64,000 bases of DNA from positions 779,187-843,186 of the forward strand of contig NZ_KZ614147.1 of the NCBI RefSeq assembly GCF_002886185.1. The letters run 5' to 3'. Shown in pieces: positions 1-9,442 of this stretch. The notes beneath the pieces are model-generated. The model searched no databases, was not told the DNA's origin, and worked only from the letters and a program-made list of their open reading frames with translations. How positions within the stretch are numbered: position 1 is the first letter of the stretch; the number at the start of each line of letters is the position of its first letter. A program made the position numbers and the translations under genes. Source of the stretch: Salipaludibacillus neizhouensis (lineage in GTDB: Bacteria > Bacillota > Bacilli > Bacillales > Salisediminibacteriaceae).

Positions 1-1095
1 ATCCATGAGTTTTCAGGACTTGGGTTATTTATGGACCAGCCGATGAAATATTATTCAAGCGGGATGAAAGCGAGACTAGGATTTAGTGTCGCTTCTTATT
101 TAGAGCCGGAAATCCTCATTCTTGATGAAGCCTTAAACACGGGTGATAAAGAATTTAGTGATAAAGCAGCGGTTAAGATACAAGAACTCGTAAAAAAAGC
201 GAAGATGGTCATTATTGTGACGCACAGCTTAGGATTTGCGGAGAAAAACTGTGATCGCTTAATCTGGTTGGAAAAGGGTGCTGTAAGAGAAACCGGTGTC
301 CCTAAAGAAGTGATTCAGCATTACAAAGATTCACAGCCGGTCCGACCGAAAAAACCAAAGAAAAGCTTAGACTTGAAAAAGACGGAAACGACCATCAAAG
401 ACAATTCTGTCGTAAAGGCCGAGAATGTCAGTGTCTCGTACCGGTTGAATAAAGAGAAGTTCTGGGCCTTGAAAAACGTTAGCTTTGATATAAAAGAAGG
501 CGAAATTGTCGGGATTATCGGCCACAATGGCGCTGGGAAAAGCACGTTATGCAGGGTTCTGACGAAAATATTGGATCCTGAAGAAGGAAAGGTTCACCTT
601 CAAGGGGAAACCTCCGCCTTGTTAGGATATGGAACAGGATTTAATGCCCAGTTAAGTGGAATGGATAACATCTATTTAAACGGAATGTTACTCGGAATGC
701 CTTTACAAAAAGTGAAAGCAAACGTAGAAGAAATTAAAAGTTTCTCCGAATTAGGGAAGAAAATTCATCAACCTGTGAAAGAATACTCCAGTGGCATGCA
801 AGCAAGATTAGGTTTCAGCATCGCAGCTACGTTACAACCGGATATCTTTATTATCGACGAAGCACTATCGACAGGAGATATGGCATTTAGGCAAAAGGCG
901 ACGGAGAAGATTCAAGAGATGATTGAAAGCGCAAAAGCAGTCATCGTCGTCACACACAGTATGAAATTCGTGGAAACAGTCTGTTCCAGAGCGATATGGT
1001 TTGAAAAGGGTGAGGTTGTTTTTGACGGGGATCCTCAAGAAGCGGTTAAAAGATATGAGGAACGAGTCAATAAAAAGTCAAACAGTAAAAAATAG
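1..1095 (+). CDS. Tandem ABC ATPase, polysaccharide/teichoic acid export (5' partial)
   Basis: The frame is open from base 1, so the N-terminus lies outside the window; 364 residues are visible. The first nucleotide-binding domain is represented only by its C-terminal half: signature YSSGMKARLGF near residue 18, Walker B ILILDEAL near 38 and a VTHS switch histidine. A complete second domain follows, with Walker A GHNGAGKST (about 174-182), signature YSSGMQARLGF (about 262) and Walker B IFIIDEAL (about 283). The YSSGM-ARLGF signature is typical of the TagH/RfbE/Wzt subfamily that powers export of teichoic acids and O-antigen-like polymers at the cytoplasmic face of the membrane. Two fused domains are unusual for TagH but known in Bacillaceae. 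The partner permease is expected upstream. The next gene, 18 nt downstream, encodes a large glycosyltransferase, which supports a role in surface-glycan export. Confidence 0.85.
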   Translation: MHEFSGLGLFMDQPMKYYSSGMKARLGFSVASYLEPEILILDEALNTGDKEFSDKAAVKIQELVKKAKMVIIVTHSLGFAEKNCDRLIWLEKGAVRETGVPKEVIQHYKDSQPVRPKKPKKSLDLKKTETTIKDNSVVKAENVSVSYRLNKEKFWALKNVSFDIKEGEIVGIIGHNGAGKSTLCRVLTKILDPEEGKVHLQGETSALLGYGTGFNAQLSGMDNIYLNGMLLGMPLQKVKANVEEIKSFSELGKKIHQPVKEYSSGMQARLGFSIAATLQPDIFIIDEALSTGDMAFRQKATEKIQEMIESAKAVIVVTHSMKFVETVCSRAIWFEKGEVVFDGDPQEAVKRYEERVNKKSNSKK

Positions 1096-1113
1096 GATCG
1101 AAGGTGTGTATGA

Positions 1114-3648
1114 ATGAAAAAGATACTGGCTCTACTTTCTAAAATGATTCATTGGATCTTGTACAAACGATTAAATACAAAACAAAAAAAGTACGTGGCT
1201 AACATGCTTACTGAACAGCAAAAAGAAGGGATAAAGCGACTTTTCAGAAAAGCAGCTATCCCTAATAAAGACGGGATGTATATGGGGCGGATCGACCGGG
1301 CGAAATACAAGCTGAGAAACCTCGGATTTGAAGCAAAAGCAGTCGAAGATTTAGAGAGTGTCCTGGAAGAAGTAGACTCTCCCTATTTTAAAAGATTGGC
1401 CGCTTGGGAGCTTGCTTTATGGTATGCGAACAAGCAAACCGTCGAAGGCGCAGAAAAGAGTTTAACCTATATTCCCCTGGCATTAGATGGAGAGAAAGAT
1501 AAAGAACACCTAAGACAAATTTCCATTGTTACAGCGGAATGCTTGGATCGAATGAATCATAAAGGAAAAGCACTAGATGCACTGAACCGTGTCTTATATA
1601 AAGAACAGCACCCGGATCTTTATCTTGCCTTATCGAATATAGAGAGCAAGGAAGAAAATAAGCTGGAAAAAATAAACAAGATGTTCACTTCGTTTGGATT
1701 AAGGAATGTAGCCCTGGAAAAATCCGAGACGAAAACTGCCTATGACCGGTTGATTACAGTACCCGACACAGTTGCTTTTAAAGAAGAGAAAGAGAATCCG
1801 AAAGTCACGGTCATTATGCCGGTTTATCATGCTGAAGAATTGATCCATACGGCGATCCAATCGATACTCTCTCAAACTTGGAAAAACCTAGAAGTGATTG
1901 TCGTCGATGATTGTAGCAGTGACAATACTTTTTCAGTCGCACAGTCCTACGAACAAAAAGATAGTCGAGTGAAAGTAATCAAAACAGACGTTAATGGCGG
2001 AGCATACATTGCACGCAATCATGCATTAAAGCTTGCCACTGGAGAATTTGTGACAATTAATGATGCGGACGATTGGTCCCATGCCGAGAAGATTGAAAAG
2101 CAAGTGAAACATTTGATTGCTCATCCGGCTAAAATCGGGAACACGTCTCAGCAAGCAAGAGCGACGGAAGAATTGGACTTTTTCAGAAGAGGCAAACCAG
2201 GACTTTATATATTCAGTAATATGTCTTCCTTTATGTTCCGAAGAGAGCCGGTTATCGAAAAGATTGGCTATTGGGATTGTGTAAGGTTTGGAGGAGATTC
2301 CGAGTTTATTAAGCGTATTAAACTTGAATTCGGCGAAAAGAAAGTGGTCGAACTAGCCACAGGTCCATTATGCTTCCAACGCCAAACGGAGACATCCCTT
2401 ACCGGTAGTTCATCCTTTGGCTTTCCAGGTTATTTTATGGGGGCGCGAAAAGAATATTTAGAAGCACAAAAATATCATCATGCCTTGGCAAACACACTGT
2501 ATTACCCGTTTCCACAAGTAGAGCGTCCATTTGTGGCACCATTACCGATGCTGCCAAACCGGGAAAAAGGTGTTGTTCGACAGTTTGACGTCATTATCAT
2601 GTCTGATTTCCGGCTGGATGGAGGCTCCACGTTATCCAGTATCGAAGAAATAAAGGCGCATCATAAAAACGGATGGAAGACAGGGATCGTACAGTTAAAT
2701 ACGTACGATTATCCACCGAAAAAGAAAATCAATCCTAAAGTACGCGAGCTAATCAATGAAGAAAAAATAGAACTGATTGTCTATGGAGAAGAAGCATCCT
2801 GCGATCTTTTGATCCTCAGGTACCCTCCAATTTTTCAAGAAAGACAATTGTATTTTCCAACCATACATGCCGAAGAAGTGCGGTTAATCGTCAACCAAAC
2901 ACCATTTAACGAGTATAGTGCTCATGGCGTAAAACGATTTGATCTTAATGTCGTCGATCAAAGAATCCAAGAGTATTTCGGGCAAAAAGCGATATGGCAC
3001 CCAATTGGGCCTTTGGTCAGGAAAGCTTTGCTTGGCCATCACGCTGAGCATATCCAGAGCATATCGCTCTCCGATATGGATTGGGGGAACATCATTGATT
3101 TAGATGATTGGGATACCGGACGCTCAAAAAAACCGACACCCTCTGAACCGTATACAATCGGAAGACATGCCAGAGATAATTATGTGAAATGGCCGGAATC
3201 AAAAGAGGTATTGCTAGCAGCGTATCCCTCTGATGATCGATTCAAGATTAAAATCCTTGGCGGTGCAAAGACACCGAAAAGAGTTTTAGGGAAACTGCCG
3301 AGTAATTGGGAAGTATCGAAATTCGACGAGATCTCTCCGAAAGATTTTTTGAAGGATGTTGATTTCTTTGTTTACTATACGCATTCTGACTGGATCGAAT
3401 CTTTCGGAAGAGTGATCATAGAGGCGCTTGCAGCGGGAGTTCCTGTTATCATCTCTCCAGAATATAAAGCGCTATTTAAAGAAGCTGCTTTATATGCAGA
3501 ACCGGAAGAGGTACAGACTCAGATTAACTACCTATTAGAAAACGATAATTACGAACGGCAAGTAGCGAGAGCAATTGCATTCATTCAGGATCAATTCAGC
3601 TACGACATGCATATAAGAAGAATGAAAAAGGTAACAGAAGTGAAATAG
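1114..3648 (+). CDS. Large glycosyltransferase (GT2 plus GT4-like C-terminal domain)
   Basis: 844 residues. Residues 1-228 are helical and lysine-rich with no recognised catalytic motif. A GT2 (GT-A) domain starts near 230 with TVIMPVYHAEE, continues with VVDDCSSDNT, and carries the metal-binding acidic motif NDADDW near 315. The C-terminal part has a GT4-like block, SFGRVIIEALAAGVPVI near 763, typical of the nucleotide-sugar site of GT-B enzymes. The protein therefore probably transfers two sugars or combines elongation and branching on a surface glycan. It shares its layout and many short segments with the 706-residue protein at 11990, so the two are paralogues. A strong intrinsic terminator follows. 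The sugar donors cannot be told from sequence. Confidence 0.85.
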   Translation: MKKILALLSKMIHWILYKRLNTKQKKYVANMLTEQQKEGIKRLFRKAAIPNKDGMYMGRIDRAKYKLRNLGFEAKAVEDLESVLEEVDSPYFKRLAAWELALWYANKQTVEGAEKSLTYIPLALDGEKDKEHLRQISIVTAECLDRMNHKGKALDALNRVLYKEQHPDLYLALSNIESKEENKLEKINKMFTSFGLRNVALEKSETKTAYDRLITVPDTVAFKEEKENPKVTVIMPVYHAEELIHTAIQSILSQTWKNLEVIVVDDCSSDNTFSVAQSYEQKDSRVKVIKTDVNGGAYIARNHALKLATGEFVTINDADDWSHAEKIEKQVKHLIAHPAKIGNTSQQARATEELDFFRRGKPGLYIFSNMSSFMFRREPVIEKIGYWDCVRFGGDSEFIKRIKLEFGEKKVVELATGPLCFQRQTETSLTGSSSFGFPGYFMGARKEYLEAQKYHHALANTLYYPFPQVERPFVAPLPMLPNREKGVVRQFDVIIMSDFRLDGGSTLSSIEEIKAHHKNGWKTGIVQLNTYDYPPKKKINPKVRELINEEKIELIVYGEEASCDLLILRYPPIFQERQLYFPTIHAEEVRLIVNQTPFNEYSAHGVKRFDLNVVDQRIQEYFGQKAIWHPIGPLVRKALLGHHAEHIQSISLSDMDWGNIIDLDDWDTGRSKKPTPSEPYTIGRHARDNYVKWPESKEVLLAAYPSDDRFKIKILGGAKTPKRVLGKLPSNWEVSKFDEISPKDFLKDVDFFVYYTHSDWIESFGRVIIEALAAGVPVIISPEYKALFKEAALYAEPEEVQTQINYLLENDNYERQVARAIAFIQDQFSYDMHIRRMKKVTEVK

Positions 3649-3661
3649 TAAATTGTTTTTG

Positions 3662-3706
3662 AAAAAGGCCATGAAAAAGTCGAAATGACTTTTTCATGGC
3701 CTTTTT
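3662..3706 (+). terminator. Intrinsic terminator after the large glycosyltransferase
   Basis: A perfect 20-bp inverted repeat (3662-3681 and 3687-3706) with a 5-nt loop and a T-rich descending arm. It closes the ABC ATPase/glycosyltransferase transcription unit. Confidence 0.9.
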
Positions 3707-3916
3707 GTGTTCGATAAACGTGATCCAAACGAGGTGCATGATGCACTAAATCCTCCAGAGATGTAAGTGGAATTCAACGTTTTATTTGATAAAAAAACAA
3801 GCATTTTTTATCAATTGATGTAAATTCATGAAATATAACTATAGCAATAAGTCTATAAAACTATTACTATAAAATGGTGACAATTGTTAATAATTTCCGG
3901 GGAGAGTTGGTGTTGA

Positions 3917-6900
3917 ATGGTAAGAAAAAAAATAGGGTCATTTTTAAGTGTTGTTTTGGTGGTGAGTTTACTCGTCCATCCTTCTTATGCAAATGCAAAT
4001 ACGCTAAATAATGCAGATGAGGATACTAGGGAACAACCCGTAGAAGAAACTGAAATAGAAGAAACAGAAGAAGTTGGACAAGAGACGAATCAAGAGACTA
4101 CAGAGGAATCTTCTAATAGTAATGAGGAGGCTTCAACGAATGAAGCTGATGATACAGATACACAAGAAGAAGAGGAGTCCGAAAGCGAGATTCCTGAGTC
4201 TGAAGTGGTAGAAGAAACTATGGAACCGACCTATGAAGAGTGGTTGGCTGTGGTAGAAAACGAAGAATCCTATCTGGATCGTTTAACTTTATTTAATGAA
4301 AGTTATGACGAATGGGATGAGGAAGAGACTTTTCTCACAGACTATCACAATACGCTAGCAGCTTCTTTGGAACTAGCTTCTGAGAAGCATCTAGAGTCTG
4401 ATTTTTCCGAAGCATTGACGTACTATGAGGCGATATTAGCTTCAAAGGATGTACCGGAAGATCTTACAGAGGAAGCGACTTGGAAAAAAGGCTTCGCAGA
4501 GGAAGAGCAAGCTTATCCGATTGCCGATGAGATGTATGAGGCGGCTAATGCGGCGACAACAGCTTCCGCAATATTAGCTGCCTTTATCGAAGGGTATGAC
4601 GTCTTTCCTGAAGACGAACGTTTCACGGAAGGTGTTCACGATAGTGCGGAGAACTTGTTCAATTGGGCAGTCTCCCAAGAAGAAAAAGGCAATGTGGAAA
4701 CAGCTATAGACAGGTATGAAACAATTTTAGGTGCTCCGACGTTACCAGAAGGATTAGAGCAAAAAATCCAAGAGCGTCTAGAGGCATTGGAAAACGAAGC
4801 AAGTGAAGAGTCAAAGACCGAGTCAAGCCCAGAGGCAGATACTGAGCCAGAAGCCGAGGTGGAAGAAGACTCAGTCACCGATGCAAACACCGAAAATGAA
4901 ACAGAAGAAGAGACAAATGTAACGGCTAATTCTGTTACCATCCAGCAACGTTCGGCTGATGTGATTTATAAGGAAGCAACAAATGAACGTACGGCATCTG
5001 GAAAGCTGCAATTGTATACAGAGGGGTTAAATGCTTATCCGAATGATAGCCGGTTTATTACTGGAGTAGAATCGAGTGCCCAAACCCTGTTAAGCTGGGC
5101 ACGAGGAAAGCATCAAGCTGGTGATTATGCCACAGCAATCGATCGTTATGAGACGATTCTAGCGTCACCTGGTATTTCTTCTTTGACTAAAGAAGCAACT
5201 ACGAAACACTTGGCTAGGGCGAAAGAAAAAAAGGCGGTTCCAATTGCCAATGAATTGTGGAATGGAGCGAACAAACAAACTCAAGCATCCGCGTTATTTA
5301 CCCATTTTCATTCTGCGTTAACATGGTATCCGGAACAATCCCGTTTCCAAGATGGCTTAAACACTTCTGCGAGAAACTTGTTATCTTGGGCGAAAAGCCA
5401 ACATGAAGATGGCAGGTTTGATACAGCAAAGATCCGGTATCAAATGATCATCGATACGCCATCGGTAGCTGCGGAAATAAGAGAGAACGCGAAGAGCTTG
5501 ATGGCTGATGCAGAAGCTGGGAAAAGATCGGCGGATGCGATTTACAAATCAGCGAAAGAGGAATATCGCGCTTCTCATAAGCTAGCGTTATTCAGCGATG
5601 GCTATCGTTTTTATCCGAATGACACTCGTTTCCGTGATGGTGTACATCAAAGTGCAGCTTCGCTATTAACATGGGCGATAGGGAAACATAACCTAGCAGA
5701 TTACGAGACAGCGATTGATCGTTATGAAGCGATTCTAGCTGCTCCAACACTTTCATCTGCAGTGGAAAGTGAGACGAAAACAAAGTTAGCGGATGCGAAA
5801 CAAGGAAAACGTCCCGCTGATGTGATATACAAGGCAGCACAAAATATTAGAACGGCAACTGGATTGTTTGAGGCATACCAAGAGGGATATGCATTTTATC
5901 CGAATGATTCCCGTTTTAAAACAGGGCTTGCTTCTAGCTCGCAAACGCTTCTCGACTTAGCTGTAAGGTATCATCAGCAAGGGAGACACAGTGATGCAAA
6001 AAGCCGTTATCAAGTGTTGCAGGACACGAACGGAGTTCCTGCATCGATTAAGGAACTAGCGAGAATTCAGCAAGGCTTTGCAGACAGGAATGTAAAAATT
6101 CCTACGCTGGAAGGATATTTAAAGTATGCTCAGGAACAAACAACGGCTTCCGGCCTCTTAACGGCTTATACAGATGGTTACACACTCTATAATGGCGATC
6201 CTCGTTTGGAAGAGGGCATGATCGAAGCCGCTCGAAACCTTTTGAGATGGGCCACAGCTCAACACCAAAATGGACGATATGATACAGCATTAGATCGTTA
6301 TAATACGATTTTGAGTCTGCCATTCCTTAACACAGAACTGGAACTAGAAACGAAGCTGAAGAAATCCTATGCTGAGGCAAATCAATCGTTTATTACAGCT
6401 GACCAGTTGTATAATGAAGCAAAGGATCATTACAGTGCTTCTCATCAATTGAGTACGTATATTGAAGGATATCTGCTCTATCCTGGAGATCTACGCTTTA
6501 CTGAAGGCATCAATATAAGTGCGCAATCACTTCTGGACTATGCTAGCAGGAAGCAGGAAGCAGGAGATTTTGACACTGCGGTTGATCGGTATAAAACAAT
6601 TATTGCCGCACCGGCTGTGAGTGGTGATATCGTGAAGGAAGCAGAAGAGAAATTGAAGTACGCGGAAAAAGGACAAACAATTCCAACCGCAAACTTTTTA
6701 TATCAAGAAGCACAAGCAAATAACACGGTGACAGGCAAATTCACGTTATTTGTGAAAGCTTATTCCTTTTATCCTGAAGATCCGCGGTTTAAAGAAGGAA
6801 TAAACATCAGTGGTTTAGATCTGTTTAGATACGCGAATAACCAACATAACAATAAGAACTTTGCTGGAGCTATTCAACGTTACGAGTTGATTATTTCCTC

Positions 6901-8146
6901 ACCAGGTGTGCCGGATCATCTCTTGAAAAGCGCGCAAAGAAATCTAGCGTTTGCAAAAGATGGAGTAGTACCTGAAAAAGAAATTATCTCGTATACCGAT
7001 GTTAGTTCAAGCCTTTCACAAGCGATTACGATTCAAAAAAGTTTAAATCCGCCGCCGCAAACAGATAAATATTCAGGCAATGCGGCATATATTCACAGCT
7101 CATTCATTTCTAAAATATATGATCGTGGAATGTCGATAGGAAGTACGACAAATCTTCGCAGATCTGCTACCTTAACAGGTACGATCTATAAAGCGGTCAA
7201 ATTTGGTACTACTTTTGAAATACTTGGAACTGTAAACGGAGATACGACAAATGGCAGTAATAGATGGTATAAGATTTTGTTTGAAGGACAAACAGTTTAT
7301 ATCCATTCATCTCTGGCTAGTTCTGCCAGGATAGGGGTTCTTTCCGACAAGGCAAATGTCTATGAAACTACGAATCCTTCCAGTCATGTGTTTTCGACCA
7401 GATCTAAAGGTGTCGAAGTAGCTATTAATAGAAACGTAACCGGCAATACATGGAACAATAGTAATAATTGGTATGAAGTTAAATTAAGTCAGTGGAATAA
7501 CGCCAAGGAAAGTGAGTTTATTAGCTATCTTGATCCTATGAAGAATGATATGTATCAGCACTTAGTATTATCTTCAAGTCCAGGAGTAACAGCCAGCCAG
7601 TTAAACACAATTTTAGAAGGCAAAGGAATCCTTAGTGGGAAAGGTCAGGCATTTATTAATGGTGGTTTGACACATTCCGTCAATGAAGTTTACTTGATTT
7701 CTCACGCCCTTTTAGAAACGGGTCATGGTACGTCAGCTTTAGCAACTGGGATTGAAGTCGGGACAAATAGCTCGGGTAACCCGCAACTTGTGACTTCTTC
7801 AAATCGAAGCAGCTTAACAAACATTAAAACAACGTATAACATGTTTGGTATTGGGGCAGTAGACTCGGATCCTGACAGATTAGGGGCATATCGTGCCTAT
7901 CGTCAAGAATGGTTTACACCAGAAGCAAGCATCGTTGGAGGCGCAAAGTTCATTGGGGAAGATTACATTCACAATGCGAACAACCAAAACACCCTTTACA
8001 AAATGAGATGGAACCCTATCAAACCAGGTACGAAGCAGTATGCGACGGACATGGGATGGGCCGTAAAGCAAGTAGTTAGAATCAAAAGCATCTATGATCA
8101 ACTAGACGATCCAGTATTACATTTTGACATTCCTAAGTATAAATAA
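3917..8146 (+). CDS. Secreted autolysin with nine ~95-residue repeats, SH3 domains and glucosaminidase
   Basis: 1409 residues. A signal peptide (residues 1-27, ending near SYANA) is followed by a Glu/Asp-rich stretch to about 110. Nine tandem repeats of about 95 residues cover roughly 110-1018, each with the pattern YP-D-RF--G, SA--LL-WA, and TAIDRYETIL; the first is degenerate and a second acidic spacer follows the second. Two SH3b-type domains (about 1065-1205; LRRSATLTGTIYKA, WYKILFEGQ) should bind cell wall. The C-terminal 200 residues are an endo-beta-N-acetylglucosaminidase domain of the LytD/GH73 type, with HALLETGHGTS containing the likely catalytic Glu. The start is set by GGGGAGAG about 12 nt upstream. 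The role is probably peptidoglycan hydrolysis at the cell surface. The repeats are TPR-like in spacing, but their ligand is unknown. Confidence 0.88.
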   Translation: MVRKKIGSFLSVVLVVSLLVHPSYANANTLNNADEDTREQPVEETEIEETEEVGQETNQETTEESSNSNEEASTNEADDTDTQEEEESESEIPESEVVEETMEPTYEEWLAVVENEESYLDRLTLFNESYDEWDEEETFLTDYHNTLAASLELASEKHLESDFSEALTYYEAILASKDVPEDLTEEATWKKGFAEEEQAYPIADEMYEAANAATTASAILAAFIEGYDVFPEDERFTEGVHDSAENLFNWAVSQEEKGNVETAIDRYETILGAPTLPEGLEQKIQERLEALENEASEESKTESSPEADTEPEAEVEEDSVTDANTENETEEETNVTANSVTIQQRSADVIYKEATNERTASGKLQLYTEGLNAYPNDSRFITGVESSAQTLLSWARGKHQAGDYATAIDRYETILASPGISSLTKEATTKHLARAKEKKAVPIANELWNGANKQTQASALFTHFHSALTWYPEQSRFQDGLNTSARNLLSWAKSQHEDGRFDTAKIRYQMIIDTPSVAAEIRENAKSLMADAEAGKRSADAIYKSAKEEYRASHKLALFSDGYRFYPNDTRFRDGVHQSAASLLTWAIGKHNLADYETAIDRYEAILAAPTLSSAVESETKTKLADAKQGKRPADVIYKAAQNIRTATGLFEAYQEGYAFYPNDSRFKTGLASSSQTLLDLAVRYHQQGRHSDAKSRYQVLQDTNGVPASIKELARIQQGFADRNVKIPTLEGYLKYAQEQTTASGLLTAYTDGYTLYNGDPRLEEGMIEAARNLLRWATAQHQNGRYDTALDRYNTILSLPFLNTELELETKLKKSYAEANQSFITADQLYNEAKDHYSASHQLSTYIEGYLLYPGDLRFTEGINISAQSLLDYASRKQEAGDFDTAVDRYKTIIAAPAVSGDIVKEAEEKLKYAEKGQTIPTANFLYQEAQANNTVTGKFTLFVKAYSFYPEDPRFKEGINISGLDLFRYANNQHNNKNFAGAIQRYELIISSPGVPDHLLKSAQRNLAFAKDGVVPEKEIISYTDVSSSLSQAITIQKSLNPPPQTDKYSGNAAYIHSSFISKIYDRGMSIGSTTNLRRSATLTGTIYKAVKFGTTFEILGTVNGDTTNGSNRWYKILFEGQTVYIHSSLASSARIGVLSDKANVYETTNPSSHVFSTRSKGVEVAINRNVTGNTWNNSNNWYEVKLSQWNNAKESEFISYLDPMKNDMYQHLVLSSSPGVTASQLNTILEGKGILSGKGQAFINGGLTHSVNEVYLISHALLETGHGTSALATGIEVGTNSSGNPQLVTSSNRSSLTNIKTTYNMFGIGAVDSDPDRLGAYRAYRQEWFTPEASIVGGAKFIGEDYIHNANNQNTLYKMRWNPIKPGTKQYATDMGWAVKQVVRIKSIYDQLDDPVLHFDIPKYK

Positions 8147-8150
8147 GACT

Positions 8151-8190
8151 AAAAAAGCAAGAGCTGCCGAAACGCAGCTCTTGCTTTTTT
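8151..8190 (+). terminator. Intrinsic terminator of the autolysin gene
   Basis: A 16-bp perfect stem (8151-8166 with 8175-8190) and an 8-nt loop, with an uninterrupted T run on the descending arm, directly after the autolysin stop codon. Confidence 0.92.
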
Positions 8191-8203
8191 TTAGGCAAAC
8201 AAA

Positions 8204-8313
8204 GGGACGGTTCTCTGCTTCTTTACACAACGCTCATTGTAAGTTATGATAACATTTGTATTTTGTCTATATATTACATAATATTGTCATTTTAATAGAA
8301 GCAGAACCGTCCC
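8204..8313. repeat. GGGACGGTTCT repeat, inverted pair
   Basis: GGGACGGTTCTCTGCTTC at 8204-8221 faces its reverse complement (with two bases missing) at 8298-8313, separated by about 76 nt of AT-rich sequence. This is the first of many copies of this dispersed repeat in the window. The right arm ends 9 nt before the ribosome binding site of the SGNH gene. Confidence 0.85.
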
Positions 8314-8338
8314 TGCGATAATAAAAGGAGTCCTATTC

Positions 8339-9280
8339 GTGGTAAAACCGATAAAGAAATTAAATAAATCTACAATTTTTGTAAGTTTGCTGGTTCTTGC
8401 ATTGGTAGTTGCCGGCGGTTGGTTCTATGTTAATAGTCAAAACGAGCAAGAGCAGCAAACCGAAGTTTCTATTGAAAACAAGGATTATCCTGGTGCGGCA
8501 GCTCTTCATGAAGACATCGAGTTTCCTGATGATGTCCCTGTTTTGCCTGAACCATTGGAGGCAAAAGAAGATTTACCGATCGTATATGGGAACGGTTGTC
8601 ACCAAAACCAAACAGATTCAGATGTGATCGCCTGTGAATATGGGGTGACAGATGATCCAGACTACACCGTTGCGCTGGTAGGTAGCTCCCATGCTGCACA
8701 TTGGTTGGATGCCTTGGAAAGAGTTGCCGAACATGAAAGTATCAAAATTATAAGCTATACAAAAAGCGCCTGTCTGTTCACATCTTTAGACGATGAGCTC
8801 ACGGAATCTTGTTTAGCCTGGAGCGATAATATGGTAGAGCATTTATCCACGAATAAACCAGACATCGTGATTACAACTGCTGATGTTAAAAAAGAAGAAA
8901 ATGTTCCAGAAGGATTTCTTGAAAGATGGGATAAGTTAAACGAAGAAGGTATCCCGGTTTTTGCAATAAGAGACAATCCTTGGATGGGCATGGACGTTGC
9001 AGAATGTGTCGCGGAAAACAAGGACGATCTAAGTAAGTGTGCCGTCGAACGTGACGAGGTACTTCTAAAAGAAAGTGCGTGGAGCAGATTAGAGAATCCG
9101 CCTGAAAATGTTTATTATGCGGATTTCAGCAATTATATTTGTGGGGATGAGTTATGTGAACCAGTGATAGGCAATGTCCTCGTCTATAGAGATGCTCACC
9201 ATCTTACGGCGACTTATTCTCGAACATTAGCACCATATGTTCGGGAGGAGTTAATGAAAGCTCTGGCTAAAGTAGAATAG
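8339..9280 (+). CDS. Membrane-anchored stand-alone SGNH-domain protein
   Basis: 313 residues, GTG start with AAAGGAG 9 nt upstream. There is one N-terminal membrane anchor (about 12-30, SLLVLALVVAGGWFYV). The rest resembles the C-terminal SGNH domain of OafA/OatA-type acyltransferases: GSSHAAHW near 115-122 carries the presumed nucleophile Ser, and DAHHLT near 285 carries the Asp-His pair. Three Cys pairs are plausible disulphides outside the membrane. In the family this domain follows a ten-helix acyltransferase-3 domain; that domain is absent here. The likely role is transfer or removal of acyl groups on an extracellular polymer, possibly with a partner encoded elsewhere. The gene is a single-gene unit bracketed by inverted pairs of the GGGACGGTTCT repeat. 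Confidence 0.8.
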   Translation: MVKPIKKLNKSTIFVSLLVLALVVAGGWFYVNSQNEQEQQTEVSIENKDYPGAAALHEDIEFPDDVPVLPEPLEAKEDLPIVYGNGCHQNQTDSDVIACEYGVTDDPDYTVALVGSSHAAHWLDALERVAEHESIKIISYTKSACLFTSLDDELTESCLAWSDNMVEHLSTNKPDIVITTADVKKEENVPEGFLERWDKLNEEGIPVFAIRDNPWMGMDVAECVAENKDDLSKCAVERDEVLLKESAWSRLENPPENVYYADFSNYICGDELCEPVIGNVLVYRDAHHLTATYSRTLAPYVREELMKALAKVE

Positions 9281-9281
9281 G

Positions 9282-9338
9282 GGGACGGTTCTCTGCTTCC
9301 TTTCGTGGCATGGTGAGAATGAAGCACAGAACCGTCCC
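9282..9338. repeat. GGGACGGTTCT repeat, inverted pair
   Basis: GGGACGGTTCTCTGCTTC at 9282-9299 faces GAAGCACAGAACCGTCCC at 9321-9338. The pair could form a strong hairpin and act as terminator for the SGNH gene. With the pair at 8204-8313 it brackets that gene. Confidence 0.85.
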
Positions 9339-9442
9339 TATGCTTCACTAACTGAAAATAATGTAAAGTTTTATATATTGATTGCGAAAATTAAAGTATA
9401 ATGTAAAATAGTGAAAATACTTGAAACTTAGAGGTGAAGGTT

